A DNA stretch of 64,000 nt, from NCBI GenBank assembly GCA_965216225.1, contig CBDCFF010000034.1, forward strand, positions 372,001 to 436,000, in the 5' to 3' direction. Positions 27,206 to 36,805 of this stretch are shown here, piece after piece. The stretch comes from 3107 sp965216225. Its GTDB lineage: Bacteria; Pseudomonadota; Alphaproteobacteria; Rhodobacterales; Rhodobacteraceae. The notes beneath the pieces were generated by a model that was not told the DNA's origin, searched no databases, and worked only from the letters and a program-made list of their open reading frames with translations. Positions within the stretch are counted from its first letter, which is position 1. Every line of letters begins with the position of its first letter. Made by a program: the position numbers and the translations under genes.

Positions 27206-28213
27206 ATGGGGCAGGGCGCGGCGATTTTCGGCTGTACGGGCCCGGCGCTGCGACCGGCAGAGGCAGAATTCTTTCGCGACGCCAACCCCTGGGGTTTCAT
27301 CCTGTTTGCCCGCAATGTCGAAGATCCCGATCAGTTGCGGCGTCTGACCGGGGCGTTGCGGGATGCGATCGGTCGCGAGGCCCCGATCCTGATTGATCAG
27401 GAAGGCGGGCGCGTTGCCCGGATGCGCGCGCCGCACTGGCGCGAATGGCTGCCGCCCCACGATCAGGTGGCGGTCGCGGGCGGGAATGCCGAACGCAGCA
27501 TGTTTCTGCGTTATCGGATCATCGCCGATGAACTTCGCGCCGTGGGTATGGATGCGAACTGCGCCCCCTGCGCCGACATTGCCCGCCCGGATACACACCC
27601 TGTCCTGCGCAACCGCTGCTATGGTTCGGATGCCGGGACGGTGATCCGTATCGCCCGGGCGGTGGCGGGCGGTCTGCTGGCGGGCGGCGTTCTGCCGGTG
27701 ATCAAGCACATCCCCGGCCACGGGCGCGCAACGCTGGACAGCCATCTGGACCTGCCCCGCGTTCCCGCCGGCGAAGCGACGCTGCTTGCCTCCGACTTCG
27801 CGCCTTTCCGCGCCCTGTGCGACCTGCCTCTGGGGATGAGCGCGCATGTCGTCTATGAGGGGCTGGGCGAAACAGGCCCGGCGACGACATCCGCCGCCAT
27901 GATCCGGCGCATCCGTGACCGGATCGGTTTTACCGGGCTTCTGATGACCGATGACCTGTCCATGCGGGCCTTGTCGGGGACCATAGCCCGGCGGACGCGC
28001 ACCGCGCTTTCCGCGGGCATCGACATCATCCTGCACTGCAATGGCGATCCGGCAGAGATGCAGAGCGTCGCGGCAGAGGCCGGGGCACTGTCCGCCGGCG
28101 CGCAAGCCCGCGCCGACGCCGCCCTTAATCAGCGCAATTCTTCCGATCCCGTTGACATTTCCACGCTTGAGGCAGAGTTTCAGGCGCTGATGAACATGGT
28201 GAGGCATGGCTGA
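27206..28213 (+). CDS. nagZ: Beta-N-acetylhexosaminidase NagZ
   Basis: NagZ removes GlcNAc from anhydro-muropeptides in cytoplasmic peptidoglycan recycling (glycoside hydrolase family 3). The product is 335 residues. It shows LIDQEGGRVARM (near 65), KHIPGHGRATLDSHLDLP (near 168-185, catalytic loop His/Asp) and LLMTDDLSMRAL (near 246, nucleophile Asp). The start ATG 27206 directly follows the SPOR gene stop, and its end overlaps scpA by 8 bases, so the cluster SPOR-nagZ-scpA-scpB is translationally coupled. Confidence 0.94.
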   Translation: MGQGAAIFGCTGPALRPAEAEFFRDANPWGFILFARNVEDPDQLRRLTGALRDAIGREAPILIDQEGGRVARMRAPHWREWLPPHDQVAVAGGNAERSMFLRYRIIADELRAVGMDANCAPCADIARPDTHPVLRNRCYGSDAGTVIRIARAVAGGLLAGGVLPVIKHIPGHGRATLDSHLDLPRVPAGEATLLASDFAPFRALCDLPLGMSAHVVYEGLGETGPATTSAAMIRRIRDRIGFTGLLMTDDLSMRALSGTIARRTRTALSAGIDIILHCNGDPAEMQSVAAEAGALSAGAQARADAALNQRNSSDPVDISTLEAEFQALMNMVRHG

Positions 28214-29018
28214 GGTTCGCGATCTTTTCCAGGACATCGGCGGGGATGAAAAGGCCCGGGTCGAGGCGCGCCTTGCCGCCGAGGCGCTGATCGTCGATGT
28301 CGATGGGTTCGAAGGCCCGCTGGATGTTCTGCTGATGCTGTCACGGACGCAGAAGGTTGACCTGCGCAAAATCTCTGTCCTGCAACTGGCCCGGCAATAT
28401 CTGGCCTTCGTTGATCGCGCCGGGGCGCTGCGCATCGAGCTTGCCGCCGACTATCTGGTCATGGCGGCCTGGCTTGCGTTCCTGAAATCACGTCTGCTGT
28501 TGCCGCCGGACCCGGCAGGGGAAGACCCTTCGGGGGCAGAGCTTGCGGCCCATCTGGCCTTTCAGCTTGAGCGCCTGCAAGCCATGCGCGATGCTGCCGC
28601 CAGGCTGATGGCGCTTGATCGGCTGGGGTGGGATTTCTTTGCCCGTGGCATCCCCGAAGATGTCACCACGCGCCGGAAAATCACCTATGCCGCGACACTT
28701 CTGGACCTCATGCAGGGCTATGCCCGCATCCGCACCCGCGACGATTTCCGGCCTTTCACCATGGATCGGAGCTGGGTCTATACAATGGAACAGGCGCTTG
28801 AGCGGATGCGCGGGCTGATCGGCTTTGCCGGTGACTGGACAGAACTGACCAGCTATATGCCCGACGCCTGGCGCACCGATCCGCTGCGCCGCCGGTCCGC
28901 CACGGCCACAAATCTGGCGGCCTCTTTGCAACTGGCAAAGGAAGGCCATATCGAGATTCGGCAGAACGAAATCTTTGCCCCCATCCATATCAGACAGAAA
29001 GCCGCGAAAGATGGTTGA
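28206..29018 (+). CDS. scpA: Segregation and condensation protein A
   Basis: ScpA is the kleisin of the SMC-ScpA-ScpB condensin that organises and segregates chromosomes. The 270 residues show the family N-terminus DVDGFEGPLDVLLMLSRTQK (near 29-48), the following KVDLRKISVLQLARQYL, and the C-terminal winged-helix segment (HIEIRQNEIFAPIHIRQ). It overlaps nagZ at its start and scpB by 8 bases at its end. Confidence 0.93.
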   Translation: MAEVRDLFQDIGGDEKARVEARLAAEALIVDVDGFEGPLDVLLMLSRTQKVDLRKISVLQLARQYLAFVDRAGALRIELAADYLVMAAWLAFLKSRLLLPPDPAGEDPSGAELAAHLAFQLERLQAMRDAAARLMALDRLGWDFFARGIPEDVTTRRKITYAATLLDLMQGYARIRTRDDFRPFTMDRSWVYTMEQALERMRGLIGFAGDWTELTSYMPDAWRTDPLRRRSATATNLAASLQLAKEGHIEIRQNEIFAPIHIRQKAAKDG

Positions 29019-29682
29019 GAATCAGGGCGTCGCAGAAAGCCTGTTCGAGGCGCCGCCGATGACGGAACAGGAACGCATGGTCGAGGCGATCCTTTTTGCC
29101 AGCGCCGCGCCCGTGACCATCGGGGAACTTGAGTCGCGCCTGCCACATGGCTGCGACCCGGCAGAGGCGCTTTTGCATCTGAAGAAGCGGTATGACGGGC
29201 GTGGCGTGACGCTGATGAAGACCGGCGAAGCCTGGGCGATGCGAACCGCGCCGGATTTGGGCTTTCTCATGCGCAAGGAAACCGTCGAGACGCGCAAACT
29301 GTCGCGCGCCGCCATCGAAACGCTGGCCATCATTGCCTATCATCAACCCGCGACCCGCACCGAGATCGAAGAGATTCGCGGCGTCGGCGTCAGCAGGGGC
29401 ACCATCGACCAACTGCTGGAAATGGAATGGATCAGGTTCGGCCGCCGCCGGATGACCCCCGGCAGACCGGTGACATTCGTTGTCACGCAGGCTTTCCTTG
29501 ACCATTTCGGACTGGAAAGCGCGCGTGACCTTCCCGGCGTCAAGGAACTGCGCGCCGCCGGGCTGCTGGAGAACCACCCGCCGCCGTCCGCCATGCCCGG
29601 CCCGGCAGGCAAGGAGGCCGAAGGCGCGGAAGAGCTCTCGGGTCAAAATGAAATGTTCGACGAACAGGAGGGTCGCACATGA
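29011..29682 (+). CDS. scpB: Segregation and condensation protein B
   Basis: ScpB is a tandem winged-helix protein that dimerises on ScpA. The 223 residues include MVEAILFASAAPVTIGELES (near 23) and the hallmark LSRAAIETLAIIAYHQPATR … IRGVGVSRGTIDQLLEM in the second winged helix. The start ATG 29011 overlaps the end of scpA. The C-terminus is acidic and disordered. Its stop overlaps the ATG of the following 53-residue gene. Confidence 0.93.
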   Translation: MVENQGVAESLFEAPPMTEQERMVEAILFASAAPVTIGELESRLPHGCDPAEALLHLKKRYDGRGVTLMKTGEAWAMRTAPDLGFLMRKETVETRKLSRAAIETLAIIAYHQPATRTEIEEIRGVGVSRGTIDQLLEMEWIRFGRRRMTPGRPVTFVVTQAFLDHFGLESARDLPGVKELRAAGLLENHPPPSAMPGPAGKEAEGAEELSGQNEMFDEQEGRT

Positions 29683-29840
29683 ACGCGAATCAGATCATCA
29701 ACATGGTTCTGCGCCAGATCGTGAACCGTCTTGTCCGCGGCGGGATCAACAAGGGCCTGGATCTGGCGAATCGGAAAACATCCGGGCGTCGTGACAGTGC
29801 GGACGCCGGGGAAAAATCTGATCGCACCGGAAATTCGTAG
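29679..29840 (+). CDS. Small 53-residue protein coupled to scpB
   Basis: The ATG at 29679 overlaps the scpB stop (ATGA) and is preceded by AGGAGGG, an excellent ribosome site at 7-8 bases. The product MNANQIINMVLRQIVNRLVR is amphipathic at its N-terminus and becomes hydrophilic and basic after GGINKGLDLANR. Overlap, ribosome site and codon use support a real gene. I do not recognise a characterised family. Its stop lies 10 bases before the 9-bp target duplication of the outer IS256 element. Confidence 0.68.
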   Translation: MNANQIINMVLRQIVNRLVRGGINKGLDLANRKTSGRRDSADAGEKSDRTGNS

Positions 29841-30808
29841 CCCGGTCCCCGGCCATCCGAGCTATGCCCGAAAGTTGGTGATGGTGTGATCATGCGGCGT
29901 GGTGAATTTGCTTGATCCCGTCTGTGAACTCAACCCCTTCAATGATCTCTGGCATGCGGTTGGCGCCGTCGAGCTTTCGCCATTTTCCTTGCGCTGACAT
30001 CATCAGCTTGAATGCCATGGCCAACCCGGTCTTGCGGCTCAGGCAGCCTTTGGTTTTGCCGGTGCGGTGGCGGACGGTGGCGAAGGTGCTCTCGATCGGG
30101 TTCGTGGTTCGGATGTGCTTCCAGTGCTCAGCAGGGAAGCCGTAGAAGGAGAGCAGCACAGCCCGGTCTTTGGTCAGTTTCCCAACCGCCTTGTCATATT
30201 TCGCGCCGTAGGTTTCCACGAAGAAATCGAAGGCGGCCCCGGCTTCGGTCTTCGTTTCCGCCTGCCAGATATCATGCAGGTGGCCCTTGGCTTTGGCCTG
30301 CACCGATTTGGGCATGGCATTGAGAACGTTTCCGGTCTTGTGAACCCAACACCGTTGTTCCCGGGTGCTGCCGAAGACTTCGCGCAGCGCCGCCCAGAAC
30401 CCCAAGGCGCCGTCGCCAATGGCCAGATCGGGGGCGTGGGACAGCCCGCGACGCTTGAGATCGAGCAGCAACTCGCGCCAACTCTGCGTGCTTTCACGGT
30501 AGCCGACTGCCTGCTTCGGTGAGGCCCGGAACCTCCTTGCGGCCCCACTCATCCGCGCCGATCAGCACCAGAACGCATTGTTTCTGCTCTTCCATACGCG
30601 GTTGGAAATAGACACCATCGGCCCGGACACAGACGAAACGCCGGGCACTGAGATCGCGGCGCTGCCAGCGTTCATACTCCGCCCCCCAGTCCGCTTTCAA
30701 TCGCGAGATGGTGCTCGATGACAGCCCTGCCGCGTTCGGCCCCGGCAGCGCCCCAAGAGCCTCCTGGAAGTCGCCCGTGGAAATGCCCTTGTCTATTGGA
30801 TTTCCCAG

Positions 30809-30871
30809 GCATTCGTATCCGTGCGATACGGATGCCACCCCTCGGGCCGCAGCAGCGGCCCGAGGGGTGGC
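30809..30871. ncRNA. Two tandem hairpins in the IS110 left end: candidate bridge RNA region
   Basis: Hairpin 1 (30809-30835) has 11-bp arms with one mismatch and a 5-base loop. Hairpin 2 (30834-30871) has perfect 17-bp arms around a 4-base loop AGCA. They lie in the noncoding segment between the IS110 left boundary and its transposase start. IS110-family elements are known to encode a bridge RNA in a noncoding end, with internal loops that pair with target and donor DNA. I infer that role from position and structure only; the 8.2-kb insert now separates it from the transposase gene. Confidence 0.45.
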
Positions 30872-31052
30872 GGGGGATGGATCGATGATGCCCTGGTCTT
30901 TGAGGACCGTTCTCAAGATGGATCACCCCCGCCCTTTTGATGAACCCGAACAGATAGTGGAGGAGGGAACACCCCTGCCTCGTATGACAGGAACGGGAGA
31001 CGAAAAGGGGCTTATAACCTTGAGTCACATCTTCCGTCCAGCCCGCACTCGG

Positions 31053-31226
31053 TCAGGACTCCTTTGCCATGAATGGCCGCATGAAAGTTTCACGCACCTG
31101 ATCGAACGACCAGCCTGGCATGTCGATTTCCTCATCCATCGCGGCCTTGGACGGCTGGTAGCTGCTCGACTTCAGGTCAACTTCAACAAGATCGGGCAGA
31201 TTTGCCTTGGCTTTGGTATCGGTCAT
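31053..31226 (-). CDS. Small acidic protein, 57 residues, downstream of the NotI-like gene
   Basis: The product begins MTDTKAKANLPDLVEVDLKS and continues SSYQPSKAAMDEEIDMPGW, ending FMRPFMAKES. The ATG at 31226 is preceded by AGGGAGAA at good spacing and lies 15 bases after the stop of the endonuclease fragment, so the two form an operon. Short proteins starting with a similar PDL-EVDLK-SSYQPSKAEM pattern are familiar from alphaproteobacterial plasmids, but I know of no function. It could be an accessory or antidote to the nuclease; that is speculation. Confidence 0.6.
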   Translation of the reverse strand: MTDTKAKANLPDLVEVDLKSSSYQPSKAAMDEEIDMPGWSFDQVRETFMRPFMAKES

Positions 31227-32166
31227 CGGTTTCTCCCTTGATCAAGATACATGAATTTTCGCAATAGCGTTTTTATTCACCAACTTGTCACGCAGAATGT
31301 CAATCGTTGGCACGACTGGCGTATTTAGAAGTTCTGCCCAGCATGCTTCGCCCTGCTGAGACGTAATCGGTCCGGAATACAAATGAACGTCATCGGGATT
31401 GTCTATGCTTGCAGAAATAACATTGACCTCTCCAGTCTTCCAGTCTGTCGCACACCACGGTACACGACTCATCGAAGAGCAAGTTGTTTGATTGGTCTCT
31501 TCGGGCATGTTTGTCGCCATGCCAATAGCGCGTTTTCCGGGTTGTGGATGATCCATCTGCGTAGAGCGTCGAGCCCGGTTCGGAACCATGATTTTGTACG
31601 TCGGTTGTGGCTTTTGCGGCGGACCGCCGTTCGGCCCATGACCCGGGTCGCCCAGCGATAAGCCCATGTCACGGTGAGGGCAATGACGGCGAGGAGGGTT
31701 GCGAGTTTGGCAGGATTGGTGATGTGAGTGTCCTCACTGTTGAAGCCGCGGGTCTTGGCGTCGGCGAAGAGGCACTCGATGCCCGATCGCTTGCGATAGA
31801 GATTGAGCGCCCGTCGGGTGGCGTCGATGTTCGTGGCGACGATGAGCGCTTCGCCCCCCTTGATACGCTTTGCCGCGAACCGCAGCCGGTTGTCCGGTTC
31901 CCTCGCCATGGTGCTGAGCCAGCCTGTCCAGGCACCTTGACGAGACTTCCGCAGGAGCGTGCGGAACTGATGCAGGCGTCCATCTTCGGTGCACAGATGC
32001 ATGTTCTCACGCAACCGAACAACGAACGGGATGTTGTTTGTAGCGCGACAATCAAGATGAGAAGTGCGCGTCAATCAGGATGAGAATCCTTGGTCGCGAC
32101 GTTTGGGACGATGCCGGGCTTTTGTGCCGCGATCAAGGGGTTTGTTTTTTTGATTGTCGCGGAGCG

Positions 32167-32976
32167 TCAATCAGCTTTGGTGTTTTCCGGTGTGGCTTTT
32201 TGTGCAGGCCTTCCCGGCCCCTTTGCCTTTTGTGCTGCTCTTCGCCGGTAGCTTTCGACATTCATCTCGAAGATGGTTGCGTGGTGCACGAGCCTGTCGA
32301 CGGCGGCCAATGTCATGGCCGGGTCTGGAAAAATCGCATTCCACTCCCCGAAGGGCTGGTTGGCCGTGATCAACATTGAGCGGCGTTCATATCTCGCGCT
32401 GATGAGTTCGAAGAGCACACTGGTTTCAGCCTGATCCTTGGTGACGTAGGTGATGTCATCGAGGATCAGCAGATGGAATTTGTCGAGCTTTGCAATGGCA
32501 CTTTCGAGGACGAGATCGCGGCGGGCCTGTTGGAGTTTCTGGACCAGATCGGTGGTGCGGCTGAATAGGACGCGGTAGCCTTGCTCGACAAGGGCGAGCC
32601 CGATGGCTGAGCCGAGATGTGATTTGCCCACACCTGGCGGCCCAAACAGCAGGATGTTGCCGCCCTTTCCGATCCAGCTGTCGCCAGCGGTGATCGCACT
32701 GACATGGGCCTTGGACAGCATGGGGACGGCTGTGAAGTCGAAGGTGTCGATCGTTTTTCCGGGCAACAGGCGTGCCTGTGCGAGATGTCGCTCGATACGA
32801 CGGCGATCTCGTTCAGCCAGTTCATGCTCCACCAGGGTGCTGAGCATCCGAGCGGCGGGCCAGCCTTCCTTGTCGGCTTGTTCCGCAAAGCGCGGCCATA
32901 GCGCCTTGATGGCTGGCAAGCGCAATTCGGTCAGAGCCAAGGTTAGGCGGGCGGTATCGGTCTGGGGCGATGTCAT
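32167..32976 (-). CDS. istB: IS21-family helper ATPase IstB, copy 1
   Basis: IstB is the AAA+ helper that selects target DNA for the IstA transposase. The 269 residues include Walker A GPPGVGKSHLGSAIG (near 112), Walker B HLLILDDI (near 167) and the sensor region ITANQPFGEWNAIFPD. The start overlaps the end of istA by 4 bases (ATGA). The reading frame is intact and identical in predicted protein to the copy at 62986-63795, although its partner istA here is broken. Confidence 0.93.
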   Translation of the reverse strand: MTSPQTDTARLTLALTELRLPAIKALWPRFAEQADKEGWPAARMLSTLVEHELAERDRRRIERHLAQARLLPGKTIDTFDFTAVPMLSKAHVSAITAGDSWIGKGGNILLFGPPGVGKSHLGSAIGLALVEQGYRVLFSRTTDLVQKLQQARRDLVLESAIAKLDKFHLLILDDITYVTKDQAETSVLFELISARYERRSMLITANQPFGEWNAIFPDPAMTLAAVDRLVHHATIFEMNVESYRRRAAQKAKGPGRPAQKATPENTKAD

Positions 32977-33403
32977 GCTGTCACCTCCTGAGCGGATGGC
33001 GTACCGCCGACCAACTGGTCGTAAGATGACAGGTCGGCCAGTTGCACCGCGACTTGGGGGAGTGCGTCTTGTGATGGGCTAAACACTGCGCGTAGGGCCG
33101 CCATGTCAGGCGGGCGCTTCTGGCGAAGGTCCTCCTCAAGCTGCGCTGCCAATTCAGCCTCGCAGCCCCGCTCGTGTGCCAGCGCCAGAAGATCGACAAC
33201 CATGCGACACGCCGCCTTCTCACTGGTCTGCTCCAGCAGGAATGCGAACATGTTACGGAACGCCCGGCGCGGGAATAGCTGATCCCGATAGACCAGCCCC
33301 ATCAGCGCCATGGGCTTTTTGCGCAAGGAGTGGATGACGTGGTGGTAATTGACCACGTGCCCATGGCTCCCGGTGCTCGAGGCTCGTCCGCGTGTCAGCG
33401 TTA

Positions 33404-34448
33404 GAGCGGTTCATCATTTGTTTGAATCTCGGGTTCCGTTTTTCGTTGAATTGTGATTCAAACTGCGTGCCGGGACTGGAGGCCGGCATGCATGGTAAAA
33501 CCCTATTCGAATGATCTTCGGGAGCGTGCAGTAGCAGCTGTTGTTTCCGGCGAGACGGCACGTGTTGTGGCTGCCCGTTTCTCGGTGGCTGTTTCTTCGG
33601 TGATCAAGTGGCGCCAGCGATATCGCGAGACTGGCAGCGTGGCGCCTGGCAAGATGGGTGGCCACCGCAGGATTATCCTTGAACCCCACCGTGATTTTAT
33701 CCTGGAGCAGATCAACCGCACGCCGCACCTGACGCTGCATGGTCTGAAAGACATGCTGGCGAAGCGGGGCGTCAAGGTGTCCCACAATGCGGTCTGGCAC
33801 TTCATGCGCCGCGAGGGGCTGAGCTTCAAAAAAAAACACTGCTCGCCCTTGAGCGGGCCCGAGCCGATGTGGCCCGCCGGCGAAAGCGCTGGAAGGGGGT
33901 CATGCGTCAACTCGATCCGCGCAAGCTGGTCTTCATTGATGAAACCTGGATCAAGACCAACATGGCTCCGCTGCGCGGCTGGGGACCAAAAGGCAAACGC
34001 CTGCACGGCTTTGCGCCCCATGGCCACTGGAACACCATGACGTTCATTGCTGCCTTGCGCTGCGATCAATTGACGGCGCCCTGTGTCTTTGACGGCCCGA
34101 TCAACGGGCAGTCCTTCCGTGCCTATATCGATCAACTGCTTGTCCCTGCACTGAAGCCCGGCGATATCGTCATCATGGACAACCTCGGCTGCCATAAATC
34201 GAAAGCCGTGCGCGATGCCATCAAGGCGGCAGGCGCGCGGGTGTGGTTCCTGCCACCATACTCGCCAGACCTGAACCCGATCGAGCAGACATTCGCCAAG
34301 ATCAAACACTGGATGCGGATGGCTCGGAAACGAACCAGTGAAGAGGCCTGGCGATACGTTGGACGCCTCGTCGGATCAATCACACAACAGGAATGCCAAA
34401 ACTACCTCGAAAACACAGGCTATGCTTCAGTCAAAATGTGAAGGACTC
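33404..34448 (+). mobile_element. IS630-family element, copy 2 (1,045 bp) inside IS21
   Basis: It is flanked by TA (33402-33403 and 34449-34450). It is one base shorter than copy 1 (TCGGGTTCC against TCGGGATTCC near the left end) and otherwise nearly identical. The insertion point in istA corresponds to about 62563 in the intact IS21 copy. Confidence 0.92.
33495..34441 (+). CDS. IS630-family transposase, copy 2 (-1 frameshift at A9)
   Basis: Same organisation as copy 1: the first frame starts at ATG 33495 (MVKPYSNDLRERAV), and an A9 run just after the codons for EGLSF allows a -1 slip into the frame with FIDETW, IVMDNLGCHKS and LNPIEQTF. A visible residue difference from copy 1 is TFIAALRC against TFISALRC. 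It appears intact. Confidence 0.85.
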
Positions 34449-36805
34449 TAGCAGGGCAGAGCTTCCCAGGAACAGCTCCAACCGATCATCGTAGAGCCGA
34501 ACCCGCAGCTGATGCCCGATCAACCGGGATGGCACGGTGTAGAACACCTTGCGCAAGGTGAAGCCCCCGGAGGAAGTGACGCGCAACGTGATCTCCTCGT
34601 AATCCGTGGTCCGCCGCGTCGGCAAAGGTCTGAGGCTCGCACGTTCCGCATCGATACGCTTGGCATTGCGGGCGTTGATCCGGCCCACGATCTCGTCGAT
34701 GAAGCGACGATAATCTTGCAAGCTTTCGAAGTCGCGCGACCCACGCATGACCAGCGCGTCCTCAATGGTGCGCTTCAGATGCCCATTGGGGCTCTCGATG
34801 GAACCGTTCTCGTGTGCGACGCCCTTGTTGTTGCGCGTCGGCGTCATTCCATAATGGTTGCACAGGGCGTCGAAGCGGTCGGTTAGATCGGCCCGGGATG
34901 ACTTATCCAGGTTCTTGAAGGCCGCCGACAGGCTGTCAGTTCCATGATTGTGTGGCACGCCGCCGAGCGTCCAGAGGGCGTTCTGCAATCCCTCAGCCAG
35001 CGCCACATAGCTTTCGCCGCCCAGCACGACGTGGGCGTGCTGAAACCCGCTATAGGCAAGCCGGAAGTGATACAGTCGATGGCCCAGTGCCTCACCGGCA
35101 ATGGTCACACCCAACTTGCCCATGGCGGTGAAATCCGACAGGCCCATTTTGCCCGGTGTGTGGGTCTGCCGGAAAATGACGTCCTGTTCAGGGCCGTGTT
35201 CCGCATTCCAGGCGCGTATCCGTCGCTCCAGAGTCCGTCGGATGCCCGTACCCAGATCAGAATGCCGACGCAGAAGCTCCTCGTAAACCGCCACAGGTCG
35301 GATCCCCGGTGAGGACCGCAGAAGCGGCACGACCTCCGCATCAAAAATGTCCGCCAGCGGGTCCGGACGCCGCCGGCCGCGAGGGGCCTTCTTCTGTGAT
35401 GGTAAAATTGGGTCAGCTTGCAGCCGATAGCCCGTTGCCTGGCTGATCCCCGCCTTGGCAGCGGCAACGGCAACGGAATGGGTCGATCTGAGCGTCATGA
35501 AGAGCCTCATTTGTTGGTCAGTGACATGACAGCCCGGCATGAACGATCCCCTTGCACAGAAAATCATTCCTTATCCGAGCCGGCCACAACCGTCAGGCCC
35601 GCCCCAAAAGGGCAAAACGCGTGTGCGGGGCCTCCCCAGTCGGGCTACGCCCTCCCTGCGAGCCCCCGCACACGCGTTCTCATCCTGATTGACGCTGGAT
35701 TCTCACCTTGTTTGTCGCGCAGCAGTTGTTTTCATTTAGACATTCCAACCACTCTGTACCGATGAACTCCCGGTCGGCGAGCAAGGCGTCGATGGAGCAA
35801 GCCCCGAACAGGCGCAAATAACGCCGCATCAGCCCGATGCGCTGCGCCGGTGAAGAGTTGCCCGGATGGTCGAGCGAGACCCACATCAGCGGCACCCGAA
35901 ACCGTCGCGTCACAATGGCCAGAACCAGAATGTTCACGTCTTTCGCGCCGAGTTTCCAGTTGGTCCGATCCAGGGCCAGAAGCTTTGGACGCGCAAGGTT
36001 GAGCAGGTGCACGATCAGTACTGCGACCACATCGCCATCAAGGCGGACATGCTGGAAGAACCGCTGCACACGGCGATAGTTGGACGCGTGTAACGCCGTC
36101 CCCGAGAACTGGCTCGCCAGATGGCTCAGGTTCACCGTCCGACAGTTTGCCAGACCAGCGAGCAAAACCGCAAGCGTTTCCAGTCGTGTCTTGCTCAGAT
36201 CAAAATGCGGGCGTAGCGTGGCGACCAGAGGGCTGAGGAGGAATGCGAACATCACGAAGATCCTTGTGCTCGAGAATCTTCAATTCAAACCCTTTCCCCC
36301 CTCAACTCAAGTGCGTCGTGTACCGTGGTCGCACACAGATATTCAAGCCTAAGACCCGTATTTGATCGAATATAGTTCATTAACGTATCTTGAACGACCC
36401 ATATTGTCCGACCGCCCCAGGCATTGGCTATTTGCGACTTGACAATCATCTGTGATGCCATTCTGGCCCAGACTTGGCGAATGTTCACGCCAGGGGCTTT
36501 GCCACGATTTGGAAGATTGCCTTCCGCATACAGAACAGCATCGCAAAATGCGCTTTGAATGTCGGTTCGCTTCTTCTTGTTTCCGCCTGATGTTGATGCC
36601 GTCATGATTTTGACAATCACTGGCGGTGCATTATTTTCTTTCAGCACATAATCCAGTCGATAATGCAGCTTTTCATCTTTGGTTTTGAACAAAACAGTTA
36701 TTTCAGACCATATGCGCACGACATCGCCCGATGCAAAGCTGGCCAAGGTCAGGACGCGGGACAACAGGTAATGTTGTTCCGGCGAAGGTTGATTCGCGTC
36801 AAACG

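Larger units (their letters stand above)
32973..35567 (-). pseudogene. istA: IS21-family transposase IstA, copy 1, split by IS630
   Basis: The N-terminal part runs from 35567 to 34451 (MIFCARGSFMPGCHVTDQQM … GSSALL) and the C-terminal part from about 33401 to 32973 (…VNYHHVIHSLRKKPMALMG…). IS630 lies between them with a TA duplication. The intact 515-residue version is at 61442-62989. The catalytic core segment LSDFTAMGKLGVTI is within the N-terminal part, but the truncated product ends in IS630-derived residues ESFTF. Confidence 0.88.
32039..35724 (-). mobile_element. IS21-family element, copy 1, interrupted by IS630
   Basis: The ends begin TG and finish CA, as in IS21: left TGTAGCGCGACAATCAAG, right (reverse strand) TGCTGCGCGACAAACAAG. 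A 6-bp duplication GTTGTT flanks it (32033-32038 and 35725-35730). Each end carries a second directly repeated copy of the core motif (GTCAATCAGGATGAGAA), the multiple transposase-binding sites expected for IS21. Removing IS630 leaves about 2.64 kb, matching the intact copy at 61285-63922. Confidence 0.93.
31469..36255 (-). pseudogene. IS4-family transposase, copy 2, split by IS21
   Basis: The N-terminal part (36255 to about 35725) and the C-terminal part (about 32038 to 31469) match copy 1 closely. Together they contain LALDRTNWK, LLADREFIG and LYRKRSGIECLFADAK, the complete IS4 catalytic set. The junction on the protein is …LECLNENN|IPFVVRLRENM. One visible difference from copy 1 is AVRRKSHN against AIRRKSHN. 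It is inactive because of the IS21 insertion. Confidence 0.88.
31456..36327 (-). mobile_element. IS4-family element, copy 2, interrupted by IS21
   Basis: The termini are CACGGTACACGAC inverted repeats. A perfect 9-bp duplication GTCGCACAC flanks it (31447-31455 and 36328-36336), so this is a clean insertion into the endonuclease gene. Without IS21 and its 6-bp repeat the element is 1,180 bp. The sequence is nearly identical to copy 1 at 7958-10186, with a few substitutions. Confidence 0.93.

Noticed and set aside
27194..28435. 413-codon frame antisense to nagZ
   Set aside because: Shadow of GC-rich coding sequence; no ribosome site or protein similarity, and nagZ is well supported on the other strand.
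30834..30871. Perfect 17-bp hairpin as a transcription terminator
   Set aside because: No U-run follows on either strand, and it lies within the noncoding end of an IS110 element beside another hairpin, so a structural RNA reading fits better.
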